A stretch of DNA of 6,749 bases, taken from contig JAITST010000415.1 in assembly GCA_031287585.1 (NCBI GenBank), positions 1 to 6,749 on the forward strand. The letters are read 5' to 3'. A program made the position numbers and the translations under genes. The stretch is from Planctomycetaceae bacterium (GTDB taxonomy: Bacteria > Planctomycetota > Planctomycetia > Pirellulales > Thermoguttaceae). Below the pieces are notes generated by a model that was not told where the DNA came from, did no database searches, and saw only the letters and a program-made list of their open reading frames with translations. Positions 1 to 6,250 of this stretch are shown piece after piece (position 1 is the first letter of the stretch; every line of letters begins with the position of its first letter).

Positions 1-56
1 AAATGTGTGAAAAAATTCACAGTTGCTATTTTTTTTTGATAGAATTCGATGTTATT

Positions 57-62
57 AGAGGT
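57..62 (+). promoter_or_regulatory. Shine-Dalgarno site deciding the gspK-like start
   Basis: AGAGGT lies 7 nt before the ATG at 70. The in-frame ATG at 49 has only AT-rich sequence upstream and no such site. This favours initiation at 70, which removes seven residues from the longest open frame and leaves a short pre-pilin-like leader before the hydrophobic helix. Confidence 0.65.
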
Positions 63-69
63 ACCCATT

Positions 70-1683
70 ATGATAATACTTTTGCCCAACCCAACCCAAC
101 GCGATCGACGCGGGATGATTTTGTACATCGTCGCGGTTGTTGTTGTCTTGCTTACTTTGGCGGCAATCTCGTTGCGGTCTTTGTTGCAGACTGAACAGGA
201 GGCGACTCTGATTCGCGGTGACGAGTTGCAAATCGGACTTGTTGCCCGCAGCGGTGTTGATTACGTTTCATCAACTCTGTTACCGCCATCGCTCTATGAC
301 GCTGCCGACGAAACGTTGGCGGCAAACGCTAACGATAACATAGCGTCGGTCTTTATCAGTGACTTCGCCGCGTCACAACAAGACGGCAGTACAACATCAT
401 CGCGAGCAGTAAACCTTGATAACAATCCTCCGTACTTCGCCGGTATCGGAGTTGTTGCGGCACGACCAAACCGCCCGCAGGCAGGTGTTGCACGCTTCAC
501 GATACTGTCGCCGCGAATCGAGGACGAACGTGTCACGGGTATTCGTTACGGACTTACGAACGAGTCGGCGCGGCTGCATCTTGGTGCGGTGATGGCGTGG
601 GAACAGGACTCTCCCGGTCAGGGTTCGCGGTCACTGATGAAGTTGCCCGGTATGACACCAAGTATGGCGGACTCGATTCTCGACTGGATTGATTCCGACA
701 AAACGCCGCGTCCGAGCGGTGCGGAACTCGATTACTACGAGCAAAGCGGGTTGCAATACGCTCCGCGAAACGCGGTGCCGGTCGCGTTGGAAGAGTTGTT
801 GCTTGTGCGTGAGGTGACACGTAAAATGTTGTACGGCGATGACGAAGCGATGACGTTCGGTTATAATAAAACAGGACGGAAGGACGGGGCGAATGTTACG
901 GATAACACGGTCGGCGGCAGTACAAACGGCGCGGGCGAACCTCCGGCGTGGGCGTTACTGTTGACAACGTTGAGTACGGAGAAGTTGGTCGATACGAAAA
1001 CGGGATTGGTGAAGATTTGGCTCAACGAACCTGACCTCGCGTTTTTGCACCAACAACTGACTGAACAACTCGACAAGGACACGGCGGACTTTGTCGTGTT
1101 GTTCCGTCAGTCGCCGAAGGTGACGGTCGAAAATGTTGACACGTCGCTGCCGTCAACGCGAAAGATTATCACGCCGTTGGAACTATTAGACGTTACGGTT
1201 GCGGGACACAAAAGTCCGTTCTCGCTCGACGGTGCGGACGCGGAGGAGCAGTTTTTGAAACTGCTCGACACGGCGACGGAATACGAGGAGTCGATTGTGT
1301 ACGGGCGAATCAATATCAACGCCGCCCCGCTTTGTGTGTTGGAAGCGATACCCGGTATGACAACGGAGGCGGTGTCACAAATCGCGGCGCGGCGAGTGAA
1401 AGTTGACGAGAGCGGACGTTACCAACGCCGTCAGCAGCACCCGACGTGGCTAGCGGCGGAAGGCATCGTTGACTTGCCGACACTGAGCCAACTTTGGCAC
1501 AATATAACGTGCGGCGGCGACGTTTGGCGTGGGCAAGTAGTAGCGTTCTACGACGGAAAGGGACCGGCGGCGAGATTAGAATTTGTAATTGATACAACAA
1601 TGAAACCGCCCCGTCAGGTTTACCAAAAAAATTTAACGTTGTACGGAATAGGTTTTCCAACAATAATACTAAAGCCAAACTAA
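70..1683 (+). CDS. gspK: Type II secretion system minor pseudopilin K-like protein (GspK)
   Basis: This 537-residue protein is probably a T2SS minor pseudopilin of the GspK family, which sits at the pseudopilus tip in complex with GspI/GspJ in the inner membrane and periplasm. A short basic leader ends in RRG, followed at residue 16 by MILYIVAVVVVLLTLAAIS, a single hydrophobic helix. G15-M16 is a plausible prepilin peptidase cleavage point, and the absence of Glu at mature position 5 is usual for K proteins. The next segment (LLQTEQEATLIRG, then ARSGVDYV) matches the amphipathic continuation of that helix. Two helix-hairpin-helix-like parts follow: LMKLPGMTPSMADSILDWID with DKTPRPSGAELDYY (about 189-223), and ININAAPLCVLEAIPGM (about 413-430). 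The C-terminal GQVVAFYDGKGPAARLE pattern resembles planctomycete members from memory. At 537 residues it is longer than the roughly 330 of enterobacterial GspK. The other T2SS genes are not in the window, so a type IV pilus-like machine is also possible. The start at 70 was chosen for its ribosome site. Confidence 0.84.
   Translation: MIILLPNPTQRDRRGMILYIVAVVVVLLTLAAISLRSLLQTEQEATLIRGDELQIGLVARSGVDYVSSTLLPPSLYDAADETLAANANDNIASVFISDFAASQQDGSTTSSRAVNLDNNPPYFAGIGVVAARPNRPQAGVARFTILSPRIEDERVTGIRYGLTNESARLHLGAVMAWEQDSPGQGSRSLMKLPGMTPSMADSILDWIDSDKTPRPSGAELDYYEQSGLQYAPRNAVPVALEELLLVREVTRKMLYGDDEAMTFGYNKTGRKDGANVTDNTVGGSTNGAGEPPAWALLLTTLSTEKLVDTKTGLVKIWLNEPDLAFLHQQLTEQLDKDTADFVVLFRQSPKVTVENVDTSLPSTRKIITPLELLDVTVAGHKSPFSLDGADAEEQFLKLLDTATEYEESIVYGRININAAPLCVLEAIPGMTTEAVSQIAARRVKVDESGRYQRRQQHPTWLAAEGIVDLPTLSQLWHNITCGGDVWRGQVVAFYDGKGPAARLEFVIDTTMKPPRQVYQKNLTLYGIGFPTIILKPN
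85..99 (+). repeat. Pentanucleotide tandem repeat (CCCAA)x3 in the gspK leader
   Basis: Three exact CCCAA units encode the PNPTQ part of the cytoplasmic leader. The tract lies between the preferred start (70) and the next in-frame ATG (115). Gain or loss of a unit would shift the frame. Three units is short for a phase-variable tract, so this is recorded as a simple repeat only. Confidence 0.5.
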
Positions 1684-2552
1684 TGCAAAAGATTCATTAT
1701 CTCGGACCCGTTGGTACGTTCACTGAACAAGCCGCGAAAATGTTCCAAAATTATCTCCCCAACGACTACGAACTCGTTCCCCGCCGAACATTGCAAGACG
1801 CGATAAGTTCCGCAGTGAACGATGGCTTGGCGGTTGTGCCGTACTATAATTTGTACGAGGGTTTGATACAAGAAACGCTCGACTGTGTTACGGAGTGTCA
1901 ACTAACGATAATCGCGGCACAGCGTGTACCGGTATGTTTTGCGATTGGCGGTATAAAGTTTGAGCCGCCGGTCTTCTCACATCAAAAAGCACTCGCGCAG
2001 TGTTCGGACTATCTGAAAAATAAACTGCCCGGCTGCGAGCAAACGACAACATCAAGTACGTCGGAATCCGCGAAACTGGTAGCGGCAACGAAGACCGGTT
2101 TAGCGATTGCGAGACGTGAGGCACTAGAACAAAACGGCTTAACGGTATTCGCTGACGACATCGGCAACCGTCAATACGGCAGAGCGAACTACACAGAATT
2201 TCTGCTAATCGGGCGTGAAAAACTATTATCCGCCGACAACCATCCGAACCGAACAATGATAGCGGTAATCCCGTCTGTTGACCGAGTAGGTCTTTTGGCG
2301 GAGATACTGGGACAGATTGCGTTCTTCGGAATAAATTTATTGAAAATTCATTCACGTCCGGCATTGTCTGACCACTCAACCCAAAACGCGCCGCAAATGT
2401 TCTACTTAGAAATGCAAACAAAAACCGAATCCAAAGAATTTCAACTTTGCCGAGCAACGTTAGACCTACGCCTAACACTAGGAAACCAAACCCCAAAAGC
2501 CGACGGAGTAGTGCGATTGCTGGGAGATTATCCGCTGTTTGCGATGCCCTAA
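1683..2552 (+). CDS. pheA: Prephenate dehydratase-family protein with ACT domain, divergent active site
   Basis: This 289-residue protein has the two-part layout of monofunctional prephenate dehydratase, the enzyme converting prephenate to phenylpyruvate for phenylalanine synthesis. No chorismate mutase domain is fused. The PDT domain (about 3-180) shows GPVGTFTEQAA (8-18), VVPYYNLYEGLIQETLD (51-67), SHQKALAQC (99-107), STSESA (125-130) and NYTEFLLIG (169-177). The ACT domain (about 190-285) shows GLLAEILGQIAFFGINLLK and HSRP (223-226). Several signature residues differ from the usual family consensus: PIENS is PYYNL, the catalytic TRF is TEF (Thr171 kept, Arg replaced by Glu172), and the regulatory ESRP is HSRP. 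The protein may therefore be a dehydratase with altered properties or a related prephenate- or arogenate-using enzyme. The ATG overlaps the preceding stop as TAATG and has no good Shine-Dalgarno of its own, which suggests translational coupling to gspK. Family assignment is strong; the exact reaction is less certain. Confidence 0.85.
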   Translation: MQKIHYLGPVGTFTEQAAKMFQNYLPNDYELVPRRTLQDAISSAVNDGLAVVPYYNLYEGLIQETLDCVTECQLTIIAAQRVPVCFAIGGIKFEPPVFSHQKALAQCSDYLKNKLPGCEQTTTSSTSESAKLVAATKTGLAIARREALEQNGLTVFADDIGNRQYGRANYTEFLLIGREKLLSADNHPNRTMIAVIPSVDRVGLLAEILGQIAFFGINLLKIHSRPALSDHSTQNAPQMFYLEMQTKTESKEFQLCRATLDLRLTLGNQTPKADGVVRLLGDYPLFAMP

Positions 2553-2583
2553 TGTTTCCGTACATATTTGAAAATGTTACTTG

Positions 2584-2623
2584 TCACGGTTAGAAATTGC
2601 TCCTAACAGCGATGTTACCGTGA
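2584..2623. repeat. Inverted repeat downstream of the pheA-like gene
   Basis: TCACGGT (2584-2590) and ACCGTGA (2617-2623) form a perfect 7-bp stem. A competing inner stem is possible between GTTAG (2589-2593) and CTAAC (2603-2607), and TTGCTC (2597-2602) could pair with GAGCAA (2622-2627). It lies about 30 nt after the pheA-like stop and may protect or end that transcript, but no T-run follows it. Confidence 0.4.
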
Positions 2624-2745
2624 GCAAACCTACATGAGAAAACGTAAGACATACAACTTGCTACTAATGTTTTAGTGAAACAAAAAAACTTGTTTTGACC
2701 AATAACACATTAGCATCCGTAAAACAATAACTCGTCCCAAAACTG

Positions 2746-2769
2746 ATATTGTCTGAAAATTGACAATAT
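2746..2769. repeat. Perfect 8-bp inverted repeat ATATTGTC/GACAATAT
   Basis: The arms at 2746-2753 and 2762-2769 are perfect complements around an 8-nt loop. The right arm overlaps TTGACA (2760-2765), a perfect -35 hexamer, but no -10 hexamer stands 15-19 bp further on. It could be a weak hairpin or a regulatory palindrome. Function unknown. Confidence 0.4.
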
Positions 2770-2825
2770 GCTACAATGCCGAAATGGACAAGAACAGCAT
2801 GTGCGGTTAAATAGACTGTCAACCA

Positions 2826-2884
2826 TTAAAGGCAACCTCTAAAACCCATCCTCTAGAATGTAAGTTTTTAGAAGTCGCCATTAA
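2826..2884 (-). repeat. Long imperfect hairpin made of two inverted repeat copies, just past the gyrA stop
   Basis: A copy of the GGCAACCTCTAAAA repeat (2831-2844) faces an inverted copy (2866-2879). Including the flanks, 16 of 19 positions pair as DNA. Read as minus-strand RNA, two of the three mismatches (2834/2876 and 2837/2873) become G-U wobbles, leaving only 2830/2880 unpaired. The hairpin starts 10 nt after the gyrA stop, so it is a candidate 3' end structure for gyrA mRNA. It could equally be a very short MITE-like element. No clear T-tract follows it. Confidence 0.5.
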
Positions 2885-2894
2885 GCCCATTGCG

Positions 2895-5705
2895 TTACTC
2901 CTCCGCCGATTTTGTACTTACTTCCGATTCGGTTTCGGCGGTTTCCGCTTCTATTTCCGCATCAGTTTTTGGGACACGTTTTACCGCTACCAATGTGTCG
3001 CCTTCGTCTAGTGACATTAAGCGTACCCCTTGTGTATTACGTCCCATTACTCTTATGTCGCTTACCCGTATTCGCTGCAACTTGCCGCGTGCAGTTATCA
3101 TCATTACTTCGTCTTCCTCACTGACTCTCGTAATGCTCACAACCTTGCCGTTGCGTGCCGTTGTGCGGATGTCTTTCAATCCTAATCCGCCGCGTCCCTT
3201 CGTTCGGTACGACAGACTTGACTTTACTTCATCTTCGTTGTCAGTTGCACTGTCAGCTTCGGTCTCTTCCGGCTCGTTAGTTTCCGGTTCAACAACATTC
3301 TCCGGTATCTCGTCACCTTCAACCGCACCGTCTTCGATACCATCTACCGGTGGTTTTTCCGCCTCCGGTTCGCCGTTGGGACCAAACGGTGTTCGTTTAC
3401 CATAACCGTTCTCGCATACCGTCAACAACGTCAAATCGGGAACGGCAACCACCATTCCGACAACTGCGTCACCCGCACGCAACTTGATTCCCTTAACTCC
3501 AGACGAGTTCCGCCCCATCGCTCTTGCCGCCGTATGCCGAAACCGAATCGCGTTACCGTTCGCCGTTGACATCATCAACTCGTCGCCCGGTCCGACCACC
3601 GCAACATCTATCAGTTCGTCACCCTCACGCAAATTAACCGCTATGATTCCGCCAGTTCGCGGACGACCATACGCAGCCAGTGCCGTCTTCTTAACCAAGC
3701 CGTTCTTCGTCGCGATAACCAAGTAGTTATCCGGCTCGTCGAAATTACGCACCGGAAAACATCCCGCAATCGCCTCGCCGTCAGACAGTTCGAGCATATT
3801 CACAATCGCCCGCCCTTTCGCCTCGCGTGTCAACTGCGGCAAGTTATAAACTTTTTCCCAGTACACTCGCCCTTTGTTCGTGAAGAACAACAGATAACTA
3901 TGCGTGCTGGCGATGAACAGATGCTGAATTGGGTCTTCATCTTCCGCCTTCGCACCTTTCAGTCCTTTCCCACCGCGACGTTGTGCTTTGAACGCCGTCG
4001 CTGGTGTACGTTTGATGTAACCGCTGTTGCTAATTGAGACGACCATCGTTTCCTCTTCGATAAGGTCTTCGTAATCAATCTCGGACAACTCCTCACCGGA
4101 AATTTCTGTACGGCGTTTGTCACCGTGTTTCCGTTTCACCTCGTTCAAGTCATCACGAATCATCGAGCGGATAATAGATTCATCACCCAGAATCCGCAGG
4201 TACTCATTAATCTCGCCAATCAATTCATTGTATTCGCCGCCGAGTTTTTCCTGCTCAAGATTAACCAACTGACCGAGTGTCATTTTCAATATCGCTTCCG
4301 CCTGAACTGGCGTTAGCGAGTAGTTTTCGGATTTACCGCGCTCGTCTGTGAATATCGCGAAACCGTTGTCTCCGAGCGCACGGCTGATGAGTGCGGACGG
4401 ACATTGAATCTGCATAAGACGCTGTTTCGCTTCGGCTGTCGTTGACGAAGTACGAATCGTTTTGATGACCTCATCTATATTCGCGAGTGCGATTATCAAA
4501 CCTTCGACAGTATGTTTACGCCGCCGTGCCTTCGCGAGTAGGAACAACGTTCGCCGACGTATAACCGTCATCCGGTGACGTATAAATTCCTCAATCATCT
4601 CCTTGAACGTCAACACCCGCGGTTTGCCGTCAACAAGCGCGAGCATAATAATTGAGAACGAATCTTGTAGCGGAGTGAACTGGTACAATTGATTGAGAAC
4701 GACATCGGGGTCGGCTTCACGTTTCAACTCAATAACAAGACGAACCGGTTCTTTGAGGTCAGACTCGTTACGCATACCCGATATTCCGAGTATTTTGCCT
4801 TCATTGACCCGCGCGGCAATGATTTCCTCAACACGGTCGCGCGTTTGCTGGTACGGAATTTCCGTGATAACGATTCGGTTTCTCTTACCGTGTTCCTCAA
4901 CCCGCGCACGCGCACGGACAACGATGTTACCGCGTCCGGTGAGGTAGCCGCGACGTATTCCGCTGCGTCCGCAGATAACGCCGCCAGTCGGGAAGTCGGG
5001 ACCGGGACAAAATTTCATCAGGTCAACCGGTGAGATTTCAGGCGTATCGAGTACCGCGATTGTTGCGTCGCAAACTTCGTTGACGTTGTGCGTAGGGATG
5101 CTAGTTGCCATACCGACCGCTATACCGTTACCGCCGTTGACCAGCAAGTTTGGAAACTTCGAGGGCAACACAGACGGCTCGGTATTCGTGCCGTCGTAAG
5201 TTGGTATGTAGTCAACCGTGTCTGACTTCATATCTTCAAGCATCATATCGGCGACCGACGACAACCGTGCCTCGGTATAACGCATAGCAGCGGCGGGAAG
5301 TCCGGCGATTGAACCGAAGTTGCCCTGCTTGTCGATGAGTACACTGCGTTGGTTCCACTCTTGAGCCATACGGACAAGAGTTGGGTAGATAACTTCCTGC
5401 CCGTGTGGGTGGTAGTTTCCCATTGTTTCGCCGCATATTTTCGCACACTTGACACGGCTGGACGTATGTGAAATTCCAAGCCCGTTCATAGCGACAAGGA
5501 TACGCCGTTGAGACGGCTTTAACCCGTCACGAACATCCGGCAACGCACGGCTGACAATCACGCTCATAGCGTAAGTCAAGTAACTCTCCTTCATTTCGTT
5601 CTCAATGGAACGCGGAGAGACATTTTGCATCATATCGTAAACGATTTTTTCGCCCGATTCAGTTGGCTTGCTGACATCTGGCGGAATTTGGTCGTCTGAA
5701 GACAA
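2895..5705 (-). CDS. gyrA: DNA gyrase subunit A
   Basis: GyrA is the breakage-reunion subunit of the A2B2 gyrase that introduces negative supercoils. The 936-residue protein is complete. The winged-helix region contains ALPDVRDGLKPSQRRIL (54-70) and AAAMRYTEAR with the catalytic tyrosine at 143. The tower includes FPNLLVNGGNGIAVGMATS (184-202), followed by the coiled-coil/C-gate region to about 515. The C-terminal DNA-wrapping beta-pinwheel starts near 552, and its GyrA-box QRRGGKG (575-581) separates it from ParC. A 48-residue acidic stretch (about 779-826) interrupts the last part of the pinwheel, and the C-terminal tail is also acidic; together with an approximately 25-residue N-terminal extension this explains the excess over E. 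coli's 875. At the quinolone-contact helix the sequence is HPHGQEVIYPT, with Glu104 and Pro108 where E. coli has Ser83 and Asp87. The start is TTG at 5705, supported by GAGGTG just upstream; ATG codons for residues 25 or 26 are alternatives. No gyrB is adjacent. It is transcribed from its own promoter. Confidence 0.97.
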   Translation of the reverse strand: MSSDDQIPPDVSKPTESGEKIVYDMMQNVSPRSIENEMKESYLTYAMSVIVSRALPDVRDGLKPSQRRILVAMNGLGISHTSSRVKCAKICGETMGNYHPHGQEVIYPTLVRMAQEWNQRSVLIDKQGNFGSIAGLPAAAMRYTEARLSSVADMMLEDMKSDTVDYIPTYDGTNTEPSVLPSKFPNLLVNGGNGIAVGMATSIPTHNVNEVCDATIAVLDTPEISPVDLMKFCPGPDFPTGGVICGRSGIRRGYLTGRGNIVVRARARVEEHGKRNRIVITEIPYQQTRDRVEEIIAARVNEGKILGISGMRNESDLKEPVRLVIELKREADPDVVLNQLYQFTPLQDSFSIIMLALVDGKPRVLTFKEMIEEFIRHRMTVIRRRTLFLLAKARRRKHTVEGLIIALANIDEVIKTIRTSSTTAEAKQRLMQIQCPSALISRALGDNGFAIFTDERGKSENYSLTPVQAEAILKMTLGQLVNLEQEKLGGEYNELIGEINEYLRILGDESIIRSMIRDDLNEVKRKHGDKRRTEISGEELSEIDYEDLIEEETMVVSISNSGYIKRTPATAFKAQRRGGKGLKGAKAEDEDPIQHLFIASTHSYLLFFTNKGRVYWEKVYNLPQLTREAKGRAIVNMLELSDGEAIAGCFPVRNFDEPDNYLVIATKNGLVKKTALAAYGRPRTGGIIAVNLREGDELIDVAVVGPGDELMMSTANGNAIRFRHTAARAMGRNSSGVKGIKLRAGDAVVGMVVAVPDLTLLTVCENGYGKRTPFGPNGEPEAEKPPVDGIEDGAVEGDEIPENVVEPETNEPEETEADSATDNEDEVKSSLSYRTKGRGGLGLKDIRTTARNGKVVSITRVSEEDEVMMITARGKLQRIRVSDIRVMGRNTQGVRLMSLDEGDTLVAVKRVPKTDAEIEAETAETESEVSTKSAEE

Positions 5706-5709
5706 ATAA

Positions 5710-5715
5710 CACCTC
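5710..5715 (-). promoter_or_regulatory. Shine-Dalgarno for gyrA supporting a TTG start
   Basis: On the minus strand GAGGTG ends 4 nt before the TTG at 5705-5703. It matches the 3' part of the full AGGAGGTG consensus, so the short gap is acceptable. No other usual start codon is placed correctly for this site. Confidence 0.6.
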
Positions 5716-5793
5716 GCAGTGAGAAATTTTGGCTGTGATTGGTAACAGAAAAAGAAAGACGCACAGCAATCGCCATTCCCAAAACAGACCTAA

Positions 5794-5821
5794 ATTATAA
5801 CACAAAAACCCAAAATTGCAA
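5794..5821 (-). promoter_or_regulatory. Sigma70-type promoter of gyrA
   Basis: Reading the minus strand, TTGCAA (5821-5816, 4/6 match to the -35 consensus) is followed by a 16-bp spacer and a perfect TATAAT (5799-5794). Transcription would start near 5787, giving a leader of about 80 nt. In the leader, GCTGTG (5767-5762) can pair with CACAGC (5737-5732), and an overlapping GATTG/CAATC pairing competes with it; any regulatory role is speculative. Just upstream of the -35 lies a copy of the short dispersed repeat. Confidence 0.7.
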
Positions 5822-5847
5822 GGGCGGGATATGAAGTAAAATAATTA

Positions 5848-5862
5848 GGCAACTTCTAACAA
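5848..5862 (+). repeat. Dispersed repeat copy, left (GGCAACTTCTAACAA)
   Basis: This 15-bp sequence matches 14 of 15 bases with the copy at 6604-6618 in the same orientation, and is close to the inverted pair at 2831-2879. It begins about 27 bp upstream of the gyrA -35 hexamer and marks the left edge of the AT-rich mobile-element zone. All copies are preceded by TTA or TTAA. Confidence 0.6.
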
Positions 5863-6250
5863 CCTGCACTTTCTCATAAACCACAATACGAAAAATACAT
5901 ATTTTTCGAGTGTTTGTGTTTTCAGGATGTTTGAATTAAATGCACTTTCCAAATTTTGCCCCTGCAAAAAAGTGGGTATTCGATGTAAGATGTAAATACG
6001 AACAACAGACCTTCACCCCGAACCCCACAATGGATTGTCAACAGAGCATTTTATCGCAATCCCGAAACGTGGTCAAGACCATTTCAAAGACTTTCTTAAC
6101 ATTTTCGCAACGTCTTTTATCATCTGCCGCAAATCGGCAAACGTTCTCACGGTATCCTTAACACTCTCGAACAAATTATCGGACAACTGCGTCCCTTCTC
6201 GAATCGACTGCAAGCATCAAACTTATTGCGGACGATTAGTTGAAGGGTAA
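5863..6250. other. AT-rich stretch without an intact gene, probably decayed element DNA
   Basis: Only short open frames of about 70 codons occur here and none is recognisable. Composition is more AT-rich than gspK or gyrA. The stretch lies between the left repeat copy and the recognisable transposase remnant, so it may hold the eroded 5' part of that gene. One segment in a third frame (about 6100-6237, HFRNVFYHLPQIGKRSHGIL and onward) looks protein-like but could not be assigned to a family. Confidence 0.4.
5889..5908. repeat. Near-perfect AT-rich palindrome
   Basis: CGAAAAATA (5889-5897) and TATTTTTCG (5900-5908) are perfect 9-bp complements separated by only CA. CACAA (5882-5886) and TTGTG (5914-5918) could extend the fold. 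It may be a protein-binding palindrome or part of the end structure of the relic element. Confidence 0.5.

Larger units (their letters stand above)
2553..2894. other. Convergent intergenic region without a recognisable gene
   Basis: The 342 bp lie between the ends of the pheA-like gene (+) and gyrA (-). No reading frame gave a recognisable protein, and I see no tRNA-like fold. The region is AT-rich and contains three inverted repeats, listed separately. None is followed closely by a T-run on either strand, so no textbook rho-independent terminator can be assigned although both genes must end here. Confidence 0.7.

Noticed and set aside
6..37. TGTGAA-AAAA-TTCACA hairpin with a T-run as a terminator of an upstream gene
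   Set aside because: The stem is only 6 bp and AT-rich, and the T-run begins 7 nt after it. Too weak to call without the upstream gene.
1888..2565. 225-codon open frame on the minus strand opposite the pheA-like gene
   Set aside because: It covers most of a well-supported gene in antisense, shows no family motif, and is readily explained by codon bias of the sense strand.
2760..2777. Plus-strand promoter from TTGACA and TACAAT
   Set aside because: The gap between the hexamers is 6 bp, far from the 15-19 bp needed.
2890..3405. 171-codon plus-strand open frame opposite the gyrA 3' end
   Set aside because: Its serine-rich translation is the antisense of the conserved GyrA C-terminus and acidic insertion; no ribosome site or recognisable domain.
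5323..5331. GAAGTTGCC inside gyrA, matching part of the dispersed repeat in reverse
   Set aside because: It encodes the conserved GNFGS segment of GyrA, so the 9-bp match is explained by protein conservation.
5940..6161. 73-codon open frame starting near the left repeat as a small gene
   Set aside because: No ribosome site, no recognisable motif, and it lies in the decayed element zone.
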